NCBI GenBank assembly: GCA_016779205.1
Contig: JADHOC010000001.1
Coordinates: 1-64,000, forward strand
DNA: 64,000 nt
Source of the DNA: Planctomycetota bacterium
Lineage (GTDB): Bacteria; Planctomycetota; UBA1135; GCA-002686595
Direction: 5' to 3'
Position numbers and translations under genes: made by a program. Positions 34,841-44,576 of this stretch are shown here, in pieces. Numbering within the stretch: position 1 is the stretch's first letter; each line of letters starts with the position of its first letter. A model generated the notes under the pieces. The model was not told the origin of the DNA. It searched no databases and worked only from the letters and a program-made list of their open reading frames with translations.

Positions 34841-35743
34841 ATGTCCCTAGCCGTCATCGGAACCCTCGCCTACGACTCCGTCGAAACCGCCCACGACAGT
34901 CGTGAGAACGCCCTGGGTGGGTCCGCCATGTACTGCGCCGTGGCCGCGGCGCCCTACTCCAAGCCTCGCCTCGTCGGCGTGGTGGGCGGGGACTTCAAGG
35001 ACGAGCACATCACCCTGCTGAGGGACCGCGGCATCTGCATGGACGGCCTCGAGCAGATCGAGGAGGGCAAGACCTTCCGCTGGGGCGGGCGCTACGAGCC
35101 GGACTGGAACACCCGCCACACCACCTACACGGACCTCAACGTCCTCGAGGACTTCGACCCGAAGCTCCCCGACGCCTACCGGGACTCCCGCTTCGTGTTC
35201 CTCGCCAACGCTCACCCTGCGGTGCAGCTGAAGGCGCTGGAGCAGGTCGAGGCGCCCGCGTTCTCGGTGGCCGACACGATGAACCTCTGGATCGACATCG
35301 CGCGCCCCGACCTCGACGCCCTGATGCAGAAGGTGGATGGGCTCATCCTCAACGACGAGGAGGCGAGGATGCTGACGGGGGAGAACAACCTCATCCGGGC
35401 CGCCCAGCGAGTGCTCGAGCTCGGCCCCAAGGTCGTGATCCTGAAGAAGGGGGAGCACGGCGCCTTCATCATGGGCGAGGGCCTCCACTTCTCGCTCCCC
35501 GCCTACCCGGTGGTGGAGGTGGTCGATCCCACCGGTGCCGGAGATTGCTTCGCAGGCGGCTTCATGGGCTACGTCGCCAGCGTGGGGGACGCGTCCCCCG
35601 AGACACTGAAGCGCGCCATGCTCCACGGCACCGTGGCGGCCTCCTTCTGCGTGCAGGGCTTCAGCGTCGAGGAGGTCGCGAACCGCGGACGCGAGGACTA
35701 CGACGAGCGCTTCAAGGACCTGCAGGCCATCGTCACCCTCTGA
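34841..35743 (+). CDS. PfkB-family sugar or nucleoside kinase
   Basis: The 300-residue protein has both PfkB signatures: the N-terminal GGSAMYCAVAAAPYS region with VGVVGGDF, and the C-terminal VVDPTGAGDCFAGGFMGY with catalytic base Asp235 and the anion hole. An NDEEARMLTG element is in the usual middle position. Ribokinase, adenosine kinase and several sugar kinases share this fold; the sequence does not decide between them, though the short lid and VADTMNLWI are like enzymes annotated as generic PfkB kinases. It stands alone between spacers of 120 and 280 bases. Confidence 0.9.
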   Translation: MSLAVIGTLAYDSVETAHDSRENALGGSAMYCAVAAAPYSKPRLVGVVGGDFKDEHITLLRDRGICMDGLEQIEEGKTFRWGGRYEPDWNTRHTTYTDLNVLEDFDPKLPDAYRDSRFVFLANAHPAVQLKALEQVEAPAFSVADTMNLWIDIARPDLDALMQKVDGLILNDEEARMLTGENNLIRAAQRVLELGPKVVILKKGEHGAFIMGEGLHFSLPAYPVVEVVDPTGAGDCFAGGFMGYVASVGDASPETLKRAMLHGTVAASFCVQGFSVEEVANRGREDYDERFKDLQAIVTL

Positions 35744-35806
35744 GCGTGCAGCGGGCGGGCCACCACTCGACAGGGCTCCAAGGGACAACAGACCCCCATC
35801 GAAATG

Positions 35807-35842
35807 AGGAGGCCCCGGCTCGCTTCATTCCGGGACCTCCTC
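35807..35842 (+). terminator. Hairpin after the PfkB-family gene
   Basis: A 13-base arm GAGGAGGcCCCGG pairs with CCGGGaCCTCCTC (one mismatch) around a ten-base loop, about 65 bases past the stop. No T-run follows. Confidence 0.55.
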
Positions 35843-36024
35843 TGGGCTGATGACTCTCCAGTTCAACCCGTGCGAACGGGCGATCCGACACCCGTTCGAG
35901 ACTTCATCCGAATGGTGACGTCGATCCGGGCCAAGTTCTGCGACAGTTTCCCGTAGGCTGCCCGATCTAACGGGCGCTCCAGCCTCGCCCGCCAACCCGG
36001 GCCGATGCGGACACCCGAAACCGG

Positions 36025-36615
36025 ATGAAACGACTCTTCCTCGCTATCGCTCTGGACCACGAACTCGCCCTGCGACTCTCGAGGGTGGCGAGGGAATTCG
36101 AGCCCGACTGCGGGCCCCTGGTCGCCCATCCGCCGGATGACCTCCACCTGACCCTCTCCTTCCTCGGCGAGGTGGAGGACCGTGAACTCGACGGGGTGAT
36201 CCGCTCTGCGGCCGAGGAGTTCCGTGGCGTCTTCGCCCCCGAGTTGGAGCTGACCGGCGACCTGGAGCTCCTGCCGGCGGGCCCCGATGAGCCGCGGGTC
36301 CTGACGGCTCCTGTCACCGAGGTGGGGGAGCAGCTCGGCCGACTCGGCGCCCTTCGAAACCGGGCGCAGCAGGTCGCGCTCTCGCGCCGCTGCCCCGCCA
36401 ACAGGACCGATCGGCGTCGGACCTTCCGGCCCCACGTGACCCTCGCCAAGCTCGAGGGGGGGCCGCCCGCGCCGGTCGGCCCCCTCAGTTCCGGGCTCTC
36501 GAGGCGCTGGGTCGGCTCCGAGGTTGCCCTCTACGAGTCCCTCGGCGCCCCCGGCGCCGATGGGGGGCGGTACCGGCAGCTCATGAGCTGGGGCCTCCCC
36601 ATGGATGCGGGGTAG
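36025..36615 (+). CDS. thpR: RNA 2',3'-cyclic phosphodiesterase (ThpR/LigT)
   Basis: 2H-phosphoesterase that opens 2',3'-cyclic phosphate ends to 2'-phosphates. The 196-residue product has the two catalytic HxTx motifs, HLTL at 41-44 and HVTL at 137-140, the opening RLFLAIALD, and SFLGEV after the first motif, all as in LigT/ThpR. Length is typical. It precedes recA by 163 bases on the same strand; the recA promoter region lies between. Confidence 0.9.
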   Translation: MKRLFLAIALDHELALRLSRVAREFEPDCGPLVAHPPDDLHLTLSFLGEVEDRELDGVIRSAAEEFRGVFAPELELTGDLELLPAGPDEPRVLTAPVTEVGEQLGRLGALRNRAQQVALSRRCPANRTDRRRTFRPHVTLAKLEGGPPAPVGPLSSGLSRRWVGSEVALYESLGAPGADGGRYRQLMSWGLPMDAG

Positions 36616-36654
36616 GGAGTCGCAAAGGGCGGGCGAAGCTTGACACCTGTGCCC

Positions 36655-36753
36655 ATACCGAACGTCTCCCCCGCGCCGACGAAAATCCGCATCGGCATTC
36701 CATCCGAGGCCTCAAGAAGCTATACCGAACGGACACCGAACATCCGAGTTCGG
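36655..36753 (+). promoter_or_regulatory. Candidate SOS-type operator region of recA
   Basis: The perfect palindrome CCGAAC-ATCCGA-GTTCGG lies at 36736-36753, 26 bases before the recA start. Two further CCGAAC half-sites lie upstream inside the repeat ATACCGAACG (36655-36664 and 36722-36731). A TATACC at 36721 could serve as a -10 element, which would put the palindrome at the transcription start. Gram-positive LexA boxes contain GAAC and GTTC with a four-base gap; the six-base gap here is different, so the repressor is inferred, not identified. Confidence 0.45.
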
Positions 36754-36779
36754 CAGCACCACCGCAGCAGGAGCCCAGC

Positions 36780-37946
36780 GTGAACCGATCCAAGACCCCC
36801 AAATCCAAGACCCCTACCCGAGGGATCAACAACAACGACGGAACCCTCGCTGGCCGTGAGAAGGCCATCACCGCCGCCGTCGGCGAGATTGAGAAGAGCT
36901 ACGGCGTCGGCTCGATCATGCGCCTGGGTGGCCAGGCCGACCAGATGAGGAAGATCGAGGGGATCTCCACAGGGTCCATCAACCTCGACCTGGCCCTCGG
37001 CGGAAAGGGACTTCCCAAGGGCCGGATCGTCGAGATCTACGGCCCGGAGAGCTCGGGCAAGACCACCTTGACCTTGCACACCATCGCCGAGGCCCAGAAG
37101 GAGGGCGGCGTATGCGCGTTCGTGGACGCGGAGCACGCCCTCGACCCGTCGTACGCTCGGAAGCTCGGCGTCAAGCTGGAGGACCTGCTGGTCAGCCAGC
37201 CCGACACGGGCGAGCAGGCCCTCGAGATCGTGGAGACGCTGGTGCGCTCCAAAGCCGTGGACATCGTCGTGGTGGACTCGGTCGCCGCTCTGGTTCCGCG
37301 GGCCGAGATCGAGGGGGAGATGGGGGACAGCTTCGTCGGCCTCCACGCTCGCCTCATGAGCCAGGGCCTCCGCAAGCTCACGGGCGCCATCGCCAAGTCG
37401 AACTGCCTCGTGCTGTTCATCAACCAGATCCGCGAGAAGATCGGCGTGATGTTCGGGAGCCCGGAGACCACCACCGGCGGCCGTGCGCTCAAGTTCTACT
37501 CCTCGGTCCGGCTCGACATCCGGCGTATCGGACAGCTCAAGGACGGAGACAACGTGGTGGGCAACCGCACGAAGGTCACCGTGGTGAAGAACAAGGTGGC
37601 GCCGCCCTTCCGGAAGATTGAATTCGACATCCTGTTCAACCGCGGGGTGTCCAAGGAGGGCGAGCTGCTCGATCTTGGGATGAAGGCCGACGTGGTCCTC
37701 CGCTCCGGCACGTGGTACTCCATGAAGCACCCGAGCGACGGGGAGATCCGCCTCGGCCAGGGCATGGAGAGGAGCCGCCAATTCCTCTGGGACAACCCGG
37801 ACCTGGCCGCCGTCATTGAGGATGCCATCCGGAGCAAGTTCGCACCGGGGCCCACCGAGGAAGCGGCTGCGGAGGCCCCCCCGGAAGCGGCGGCCGAGAC
37901 CGATGCCGCGGCACCCGCCGAGAAGGGCGCCAGCGCCAAGGCCTGA
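36780..37946 (+). CDS. recA: Recombinase RecA
   Basis: RecA forms filaments on single-stranded DNA, drives strand exchange and activates the SOS response. The 388-residue product has the Walker A motif GPESSGKTT (88-96), VDAEHALDP, the Walker B strand [12 protein letters not shown], loop L1/L2 residues with [15 protein letters not shown], and an Ala/Glu-rich acidic C-terminal tail. The start is GTG at 36780, giving an N-terminal basic segment [13 protein letters not shown] before the usual RecA core, slightly longer than in E. coli. A palindromic operator candidate lies just upstream. Confidence 0.97.
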   Translation: MNRSKTPKSKTPTRGINNNDGTLAGREKAITAAVGEIEKSYGVGSIMRLGGQADQMRKIEGISTGSINLDLALGGKGLPKGRIVEIYGPESSGKTTLTLHTIAEAQKEGGVCAFVDAEHALDPSYARKLGVKLEDLLVSQPDTGEQALEIVETLVRSKAVDIVVVDSVAALVPRAEIEGEMGDSFVGLHARLMSQGLRKLTGAIAKSNCLVLFINQIREKIGVMFGSPETTTGGRALKFYSSVRLDIRRIGQLKDGDNVVGNRTKVTVVKNKVAPPFRKIEFDILFNRGVSKEGELLDLGMKADVVLRSGTWYSMKHPSDGEIRLGQGMERSRQFLWDNPDLAAVIEDAIRSKFAPGPTEEAAAEAPPEAAAETDAAAPAEKGASAKA

Positions 37947-38259
37947 GGTCTCGGCAGAGGCACGTACCACAGGGCGCTGAACCGCGTCCCTCCCGCACGG
38001 CCCGGGGGTCTGGCACGGCCAGGCACCCGGGCCGCTGCGGATCCTGGCCCAGCGGCCCCCTCGCCCGACGTCCCTGGAATTCTTCGGGCGCCCGCACTCG
38101 ACCCTGAGGTCCGCTTTTGGGCTCCTGGGGCCAATCGAACCGGGAGCACGGCGCTTCCGCCGCTATGATCCCGGGCCCGTGGAGCACCCGCTCCCACCGC
38201 CCTCCACCCACGGCCCAACCGCCCCGACCCGCAGTCCCTGACTGCGGCGCCCAGATCCC
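37947..38259 (+). other. Spacer between recA and alaS with a terminator-like hairpin
   Basis: No protein frame here is convincing. A long hairpin at 37998-38034 pairs CGGCCCGGG with CCCGGGCCG and has an inner TCTGGC/GCCAGG stem, which probably ends the recA transcript. The remaining 220 bases must hold the alaS promoter, but I see no near-consensus elements and no T-box or other riboswitch landmarks. Confidence 0.5.
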
Positions 38260-40974
38260 ATGAGTTCCGGCGAAGTCATGTCCTTCACTGCCGCGCGCGT
38301 CCGCAAAGAGTTCCTTGAGTTCTTCGAGGAGCGGGGTCACCGGGTCGTGCCGTCGGCGCCGGTGTTCCCCCAGGATGACCCGACCCTGCTGTTCACGAAC
38401 GCGGGGATGAACCAGTTCAAGGACGTGTTCCTGGGTACAGGCTCACGCAAGTACAGCAGGGCCGTGGACACCCAGAAGTGCATCCGCGTTCAGGGCAAGC
38501 ACAATGACCTCGAGGAGGTGGGCCGTGACACGTACCACCACACGTTCTTCGAGATGCTGGGGAACTGGTCGTTCGGAGACTACTTCAAGGAGGAGGCGAT
38601 CCAGTGGTCCTGGACCTTGCTCACCGAGGTCTGGGGGCTTCCCAAGGATCGGCTCTGGGTGACCGTCTTCGCGGGGGACGAGTCCGATGGCCTCCCCGCC
38701 GACGAGGAGGCGGAGCGCATCTGGAAGGAGAAGACGGACATTGATCCCAGCCACGTCCTGCGCTTCGACCGGACGGACAACTTCTGGGAGATGGGGGAGA
38801 CCGGCCCCTGCGGCCCCTGCACCGAGATCCACATCGATCGAGGCGGCCCCGAGACCGACCCGCGAGACGGCGCCGACCCCGAGACGGGCGTGAACGCCAG
38901 CAGCGAGCGGTTCATCGAGCTCTGGAACAACGTCTTCATCCAGTTCAATCGGCAGGACGACGGCAGCCTCGTGGAGCTGCCCGCCAAGCACGTGGACACT
39001 GGGATGGGCTTCGAGCGCGTCCTCGCCGTGCTGCAGGGGAAGGCGTCGAACTACGACACCGACCTGTTCACGCCGATCTTCGCGGCCATCGAGCGGGTCA
39101 CCGGCAAGACCTATGGCGGCAGCTACGACGGGGAGGCGGATGTGGCGTTCCGTGTCTGCGCAGACCACGTCCGTGCCTTCACGGCCGCTGTGGCGGATGG
39201 CGTCGCGCCGAGCAACGAGGGCCGGGGCTACGTCCTCCGCCGCCTGGTTCGAAGGGCGAGTCGGTACGGCCTGCAGCACCTGGACGCGCGCGAACCCTTC
39301 CTGCATGAGGTGGTCCCTGCGGTCGTGGATGTGCTCGGCGATTCCTTCCCCGAGATGAGGACCCGCCTGGAGCACGTCCAGCTGGTGATGCGCACGGAGG
39401 AGGAGTCCTTTCGCAAGACCCTCGATCGAGGCCTGGTGCAGTTCGAGAAGCTCAAGGCCGCCACGAAGGGAGACGCCCTCGATGGCGGCGAGGCCTACGA
39501 GCTCTACGCCACGTTCGGCTTCCCCCAGGACCTCGTGGAGTTGATGGCCCGCGAGAATGGACTGAGCGTGGACACCGAGGGCTGGGAGAAGGCCCGGGCC
39601 GCCCACAGCGAGGCCTCCAAGAGTGAGGGGAGCTTCAAGCAGATCCTGTCCGGTGAGGAGGCCTCTGGCCTCCAGGGCACCGCGACGGTCTATCACGACG
39701 ACGCCGGAGGCCGGACCCAGTGCGAGGGCAAGGTGGTGCGGTTCCTACCTGGGGGCGAGGGGCGGCCCGACCGCCTCGTCCTGGATTGCACCGCGTTCTA
39801 CGGCGAGTCCGGGGGCCAGGTCGGGGACGCCGGGATCATCGAATCCCAGGACGGCACCTTCCGGTTCGTCGTGGAGGACACCCGGAAGATCGGTGACATT
39901 CACGTTCACTTCGGGTCCGCCGACGGCACCCCGGAGGAGGGCAAGGGGGCAATCTGCCTGGTGGACCAGGAGCGGCGGGCCGCGATCCGCGCCAACCACA
40001 CGGCAACCCACCTGCTGCACCAGGCCCTCCGCGAGCAGCTCGGGGACCACGTCTCCCAGGCCGGGTCCTACGTCGGTCCGGATCGACTGCGCTTCGACAT
40101 CAGCCACCCCGGCCAGATCACGGACGAGGAGGTGCTCCGCATCGAGGAGGCCGTGAACGCCCGGGTCGCCGAGAACCAGCCCGTGGCCACGACCGAGGAG
40201 ACGCCCGAGGAGGCCAAGGCGCGGGGCGCCCGCGCCCTGTTCGGTGAGAAGTACGGCGAGACGGTCCGGGTGGTGTCCATCGACGGCGATGATCCCCAGC
40301 AGGCGGGCTCCCTCGAGCTCTGCGGCGGCACGCACGTCCAGAGCACTGGAGAGATTGGCCCCTTCGTGGTGGTCTCCGAGCGGGCGGTGGCCGCGGGGGT
40401 CCGACGCATCGAGGCCCTCACGCGGCACGCCGCGATCGCCGCCTTCCAGGAGCAGCGGCGTCTGCTCAAGGAGGTCTCCGGTCAGCTCAAGGCCTCGGTC
40501 GACGAGATCCCTGGCCGGGTGGCCCAGCTCCAGAAGCAGGTCAAGGAGGCCAAGAAGCAGAAGAAGTCCGCCTCCGGCGACGCCGTGGGGCGCGCCTTCG
40601 AGCGGGTGCAGGCGGAGTTCGAGTCCCGGGGGGGCGTCTTCGCCGGCGCCATGGACTTCCCCGAGCTCGACCGCGAGTCCATCCGGCTCCTCGGCGACCG
40701 GATCAAGGGGGCCCACAAGGACCACGGGGTGGTCCTGCTGGGCCGCGCTGAACCCGGCGACGAGGGGAGCGGGGTCCCGTTCGTGGCCCTCTGCGGCGGG
40801 GTCGGCCTCGACAAGGGGCTCAAGGCCGGGGAGCTGGCGGGCCTGGTCCGCGGTCACCTGGGCGGCGGCGGTGGTGGCCGACCGGAGTCCGCCCAGGGCC
40901 AGGGAGAGCGTGCCTCTGCGGTCCCGGCGGCCATCCAGGAGCTGGCGGAGGCCTTCGCGAAGGCCCTCAGGTGA
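38260..40974 (+). CDS. alaS: Alanyl-tRNA synthetase
   Basis: AlaRS charges tRNA-Ala. The 904-residue protein has the class II core: PTLLFTNAGMNQFK (motif 1 region), GRDTYHHTFFEMLGNWSFGDYFK, NFWEMGETGPCGPCTEIHID, and GRGYVLRRLVRRA. The editing domain carries NHTATHLLH and CGGTH, which supply the zinc ligands that clear Ser/Gly mischarging. A coiled coil (about 740-790) and the C-Ala domain complete it. Slightly longer than the 875-residue E. coli enzyme. ATG 38278 (MSFTAARVRK) is an equally good start, since neither has a clear ribosome binding site. Confidence 0.96.
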   Translation: MSSGEVMSFTAARVRKEFLEFFEERGHRVVPSAPVFPQDDPTLLFTNAGMNQFKDVFLGTGSRKYSRAVDTQKCIRVQGKHNDLEEVGRDTYHHTFFEMLGNWSFGDYFKEEAIQWSWTLLTEVWGLPKDRLWVTVFAGDESDGLPADEEAERIWKEKTDIDPSHVLRFDRTDNFWEMGETGPCGPCTEIHIDRGGPETDPRDGADPETGVNASSERFIELWNNVFIQFNRQDDGSLVELPAKHVDTGMGFERVLAVLQGKASNYDTDLFTPIFAAIERVTGKTYGGSYDGEADVAFRVCADHVRAFTAAVADGVAPSNEGRGYVLRRLVRRASRYGLQHLDAREPFLHEVVPAVVDVLGDSFPEMRTRLEHVQLVMRTEEESFRKTLDRGLVQFEKLKAATKGDALDGGEAYELYATFGFPQDLVELMARENGLSVDTEGWEKARAAHSEASKSEGSFKQILSGEEASGLQGTATVYHDDAGGRTQCEGKVVRFLPGGEGRPDRLVLDCTAFYGESGGQVGDAGIIESQDGTFRFVVEDTRKIGDIHVHFGSADGTPEEGKGAICLVDQERRAAIRANHTATHLLHQALREQLGDHVSQAGSYVGPDRLRFDISHPGQITDEEVLRIEEAVNARVAENQPVATTEETPEEAKARGARALFGEKYGETVRVVSIDGDDPQQAGSLELCGGTHVQSTGEIGPFVVVSERAVAAGVRRIEALTRHAAIAAFQEQRRLLKEVSGQLKASVDEIPGRVAQLQKQVKEAKKQKKSASGDAVGRAFERVQAEFESRGGVFAGAMDFPELDRESIRLLGDRIKGAHKDHGVVLLGRAEPGDEGSGVPFVALCGGVGLDKGLKAGELAGLVRGHLGGGGGGRPESAQGQGERASAVPAAIQELAEAFAKALR

Positions 40975-41123
40975 GCCTTCCCCGCCGGGTCCCCTCCAGG
41001 GCATCCGAATAATCTTCCCTTGCATGGGGCCCGGGGATTGGACCCCGAGAGCCTCACCCGCTAGGATTTTCCGCCCGGATCGCCAGCAGGCGGTCCACGT
41101 AGCTGCACGCCCCACACCTCACG

Positions 41124-41333
41124 ATGGCACATCCCAAGCGCCGGACCTCGAAGTCCGCCAAGAACAAGCGTCGGTCCCACCTGTCGCTGAACGCGCCCCA
41201 GGCGCACCACTGCCCCCGCTCGGGCGTCCTCACCCGGTCGCACCGGATGAGCGAAGAGGCGACCCATTACGGGTTCGAGAAGGGCGGCCAGAAGGGCCGC
41301 GAAGTCTTCCAGAAGGACGACGCGGATTTCTGA
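41124..41333 (+). CDS. rpmF: 50S ribosomal protein L32
   Basis: The 69-residue basic product opens MAHPKRRTSKSAKNKRRSHL, the standard L32 start (usually AVPKRKTSKS). It keeps only one Cys (HHCPRSGVL), so it appears to be the zinc-free form. The C-terminal THYGFEKGGQKGREVF extends a little beyond many L32 proteins. Its place directly before plsX and the fab genes is a widely conserved gene order and supports the call. Confidence 0.93.
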   Translation: MAHPKRRTSKSAKNKRRSHLSLNAPQAHHCPRSGVLTRSHRMSEEATHYGFEKGGQKGREVFQKDDADF

Positions 41334-41446
41334 TCGGTGGCTCGGGCAGGGCTTATCCTGCCTGACTCCGTGACGCGGTGCGCGCTGGCCCGACTCGGGG
41401 CTCGGCGCGCCCGCTCGCATATCTGACCCTTCGATCCCCACTGGCC

Positions 41447-42448
41447 ATGGATCAGACCGCTCGTATCGCACTCGACGTGATGGGGGGCGACTCAGCCCCA
41501 GCCTGCAACCTCGACGGCGCCCTCCTCGCGGTTGAGCGTGGCGTCCCCGCCGAGCGCATCCTGCTCGTGGGTGATGAAGGGGTGATCCGTGACGGACTCA
41601 AGGACCGCGGGGGGGACCCCGGGTTCGCCGTGCTCCACGCTGACGAGGTGATCGGAATGGATGAGAAGCCGGCGGTAGCCCTGCGCGCCAAGCCGGGCTC
41701 GTCGATCGGCGTCGCCACGGGAGCCGTGAAGTCAGGGCTCGCCGGCGCCCACGTGAGCATGGGCAACACCGGCGCCGTGGTCGGCGCGGCGACCGTCGGC
41801 CTCAAGACCCTCGAGGGCGTCCGCCGCCCCGGGATCGCCGTCACGGTCCGCCTGACAGGCAAGCCCGTGACCATCCTCGACATGGGGGCGAACGTGGTCC
41901 CCAAGCCCGAGCACCTGGTCCAGTACGGACACATGGGGGCGGTGCTCATGCGCGACGTGGTCAAGACCGAGAAGTGCCGGGTGGCGCTCCTGAACATCGG
42001 TGAGGAGTCGACCAAGGGCACGGACCTGCTCCGGGAGGCCCACGCCGCCCTGACGGAATCCGAGCTGGACTTCATCGGGAACATCGAGAGCAACCAGATC
42101 TTCGGTGACTCCGCCGAAGTGGTGGTCACGGACGGCTACACGGGCAACGTCGTCCTCAAGCTGATGGAGGGCTTCTCCGGGTTCCTCCTCACCATGGTGG
42201 GGCGGGAGATGGCGGCCCACGGGGCCGACTGGGCCCACGAGGTCCTTGGGAACGTGCGCAAGAAGGTCGACTACTCCGAGTACGGCGGCGCGCTGCTGCT
42301 CGGGGTGAGGGGCGTCGTGGTGATCGGCCACGGCCGCTCCGACGCCCACGCGGTTTCAAACGCGATCGAGCTCGCTGGACGCGCGCTGGACGCCGATGTC
42401 AACGGGAAGATCGTCCAGGGCCTCGCGGACCGAGCACCCTCCGCCTGA
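41447..42448 (+). CDS. plsX: Phosphate acyltransferase PlsX
   Basis: PlsX makes acyl-phosphate from acyl-ACP, the donor for phospholipid synthesis. The 333-residue product has the family opening IALDVMGGDSAP, GSSIGVATGAVKSGLAGAHVSMGNTGA, PGIAVTV, LDMGANVVPKPEHLVQYGHMG, NIGEESTKGTDLL, and FSGFLLTMV. I set the start at ATG 41447 since the frame before it is unlike PlsX. It follows rpmF by 113 bases and precedes fabH by 112, the usual order. Confidence 0.96.
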   Translation: MDQTARIALDVMGGDSAPACNLDGALLAVERGVPAERILLVGDEGVIRDGLKDRGGDPGFAVLHADEVIGMDEKPAVALRAKPGSSIGVATGAVKSGLAGAHVSMGNTGAVVGAATVGLKTLEGVRRPGIAVTVRLTGKPVTILDMGANVVPKPEHLVQYGHMGAVLMRDVVKTEKCRVALLNIGEESTKGTDLLREAHAALTESELDFIGNIESNQIFGDSAEVVVTDGYTGNVVLKLMEGFSGFLLTMVGREMAAHGADWAHEVLGNVRKKVDYSEYGGALLLGVRGVVVIGHGRSDAHAVSNAIELAGRALDADVNGKIVQGLADRAPSA

Positions 42449-42560
42449 TTGCCGCCAGTAGAGCGGGCTTGCCGTTGATCGCGGGCGCCCGGTTTCCGAT
42501 CATCTGGGCCTCACGGCGTGGTCGCCGCGCCCGAGTCCTTCCCTTTTCCCCCAATCACGT

Positions 42561-43550
42561 ATGTCCAGCATCGTTCGAGCCGGAATCGCTGGCACCGGTC
42601 ATTCGACGCCGCCGCGCGTCGTCACCAACGACGATCTCGCCGAGATCGTGGACACCAGCGACGAGTGGATCACCCAGCGAACGGGGATCCGGGAGCGGAG
42701 GCACGTCGACGAGGGAACCAACTGCTCGACGCTGTGCATCGAGGCCGCCCGCAACGCCATGGAGGACGCGGGCCTCGAGCCCAAGGACATCGACCTGATC
42801 GTCGTCGGCTCGCTGACGCAGGATCACCTGATGCCGTCCACCTCCGTGCTCGTGCAGCACGCGCTGGGCTGCGAGAAGGCTGGGGCCTTCGACGTCCTGG
42901 CCGCCTGCACCGGCTTCCTGACCGCGCTCCAGACCGCGGAGGCCTTCGTCGCCGCCGGTCGCGCCAAGAATGTGCTCGCCATCGGCGGTGAGACGCTCTC
43001 CCGGTACCTGGACATGTCCGACCGGACCTCCTGCATCCTCTTCGGCGACGGCGCTGGTGCGGCCGTGGTGCGACCGCTGGAGGACTGCAACCAGGGGGAG
43101 CTGCTGCGCCACTCGATCGGCGCGGACGGGTCCGGCTACGAGTTCATCCACATTCCTGAAGGTGGCTCGGTGCACCCGCACAACCACCCGGAGTACGACA
43201 AGTCCAACCACTTCATTCGGGTCCGCGGCCGTGAGGTCTACCGCTTCGCGGTGACCAAGATGTCCGAGCTCATCCGCGACGCCGCCGCGGCCACCGAGTC
43301 CGGAGAGGTGGACCTGGTGATCCCGCACCAGGTGAACATGCGCATCATCGAGGGCGCCCGCGAGCGCCTGGATTGGCCCATCGAGAAGTTCTTCGTGAAC
43401 ATCGAGAAGTACGGCAACACCTCGGCCGGCAGCGTCCCCATTGCCCTCGACGAGGCCGCTCGATCCGGGCGGCTCAAGAAGGGGGACACCGTGGTGCTCG
43501 TGGCCTTCGGCGCCGGGCTGACCTGGGGCGCCACGACCCTCCGCTGGTGA
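42561..43550 (+). CDS. fabH: 3-oxoacyl-ACP synthase III (FabH)
   Basis: FabH starts fatty acid synthesis by condensing acyl-CoA with malonyl-ACP. In the 329 residues the catalytic triad is visible: Cys116 in AACTGF, His256 in PHQVN and Asn286 in GNTSA. TSDEWITQRTGI and the C-terminal FGAGLTWG are typical. The gene is 16 bases upstream of fabD. The acyl-CoA primer preference (acetyl or branched) cannot be read with confidence. Confidence 0.96.
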   Translation: MSSIVRAGIAGTGHSTPPRVVTNDDLAEIVDTSDEWITQRTGIRERRHVDEGTNCSTLCIEAARNAMEDAGLEPKDIDLIVVGSLTQDHLMPSTSVLVQHALGCEKAGAFDVLAACTGFLTALQTAEAFVAAGRAKNVLAIGGETLSRYLDMSDRTSCILFGDGAGAAVVRPLEDCNQGELLRHSIGADGSGYEFIHIPEGGSVHPHNHPEYDKSNHFIRVRGREVYRFAVTKMSELIRDAAAATESGEVDLVIPHQVNMRIIEGARERLDWPIEKFFVNIEKYGNTSAGSVPIALDEAARSGRLKKGDTVVLVAFGAGLTWGATTLRW

Positions 43551-43566
43551 GCCGGGAGACCTGAAC

Positions 43567-44511
43567 ATGACCACCCTTCCGATCATCTTCCCGGGCCAGG
43601 GCGCCCAGACCCGCGGCATGGGTCGCGACTTCGCGGAGTCCTTCCCGGAGGCCATGGCCACCTGGGAGGAGGCGGACGAGGCCCTCGGCTTCTCGCTCCG
43701 TGACGCCTGCTGGGAGGCGGAGGACGAGGTCAACCGGACGGACATCGCCCAGCCGGGCATCTTCACGGCCGGCGTCGCCGCCATCCGGGTGCTGGTGGCG
43801 CGGGGCCTCGACCTCGGCGCGGCCCCCTTCGTCGCCGGACTCTCCCTCGGGGAGTACACGGCCCACTGGGCCGCCGGGACCTTCGGCTTCGCCGATGGTC
43901 TCCGTCTCGTTCGACTCCGGGGTGAGGCCATGCAAGACGCCTCCGAGGAGAACCCGAGCGGGATGGCGAGCCTGATGGGGGCCACCCCCGAGCAGGCCGA
44001 GGCCCTCGCCGTCGTGGGGTCCGAGCACGGCGTCTGCCAGGTCGCCAACCTCAACGCCCCCGGGCAGATCGTCATCTCCGGGGCCTTCCCGGCGCTGGAC
44101 GCGGTGGAGGCCTGCTCGAAGGATCACGGGGTCCGCCGGGTGAGGCGCCTCGTGGTGGCCGGTGGCTTCCACAGCGAGTGCATGCGGCCCGCCGCCGATC
44201 GGCTCGCCGCGGCCCTGGAGGAGACCTCCATCTCCGACCCCGCAGTCCCCGTCCTGTCCAACGTCACCGCCGCTCCGGTGCGGACCGCCGCCGAGGTACG
44301 AAGCACCCTGGCCACCCAGGTCTGCGCCCCTGTCCTGTGGGAACGCTCCATGCGCTGGGCCCTGGGGGAGGGGCACCACCGCTTCCTCGAGCCTGCGCCG
44401 GGGACCATCCTGGCCGGCATTCTCCGGAAGATCGACGGCGAGGCCGAGGTCGTGCCGGTCAGCAAGCCCGATGAGGTCGAAGGCGCCCTGGCGAGCGTCG
44501 GCGCGGCTTGA
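43567..44511 (+). CDS. fabD: Malonyl-CoA:ACP transacylase (FabD)
   Basis: FabD moves malonyl from CoA to ACP. The 314-residue protein starts with the expected IIFPGQGAQTRGMG. The nucleophile Ser93 lies in GLSLGEYTAH, where the common form is GHSLGEY, so the residue next to the Ser loop is Leu instead of His. The active-site His202 is in AGGFHSECM. GQIVISG is also present. A GGGAGA ribosome site precedes the ATG. It lies between fabH and fabG. Confidence 0.95.
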   Translation: MTTLPIIFPGQGAQTRGMGRDFAESFPEAMATWEEADEALGFSLRDACWEAEDEVNRTDIAQPGIFTAGVAAIRVLVARGLDLGAAPFVAGLSLGEYTAHWAAGTFGFADGLRLVRLRGEAMQDASEENPSGMASLMGATPEQAEALAVVGSEHGVCQVANLNAPGQIVISGAFPALDAVEACSKDHGVRRVRRLVVAGGFHSECMRPAADRLAAALEETSISDPAVPVLSNVTAAPVRTAAEVRSTLATQVCAPVLWERSMRWALGEGHHRFLEPAPGTILAGILRKIDGEAEVVPVSKPDEVEGALASVGAA

Positions 44512-44576
44512 TGGCCCCCTGAGCCCTGGCTAACCTCCCGGACCCCTCCCTCCCAAGTCTCCCCCCGGACCACGTT

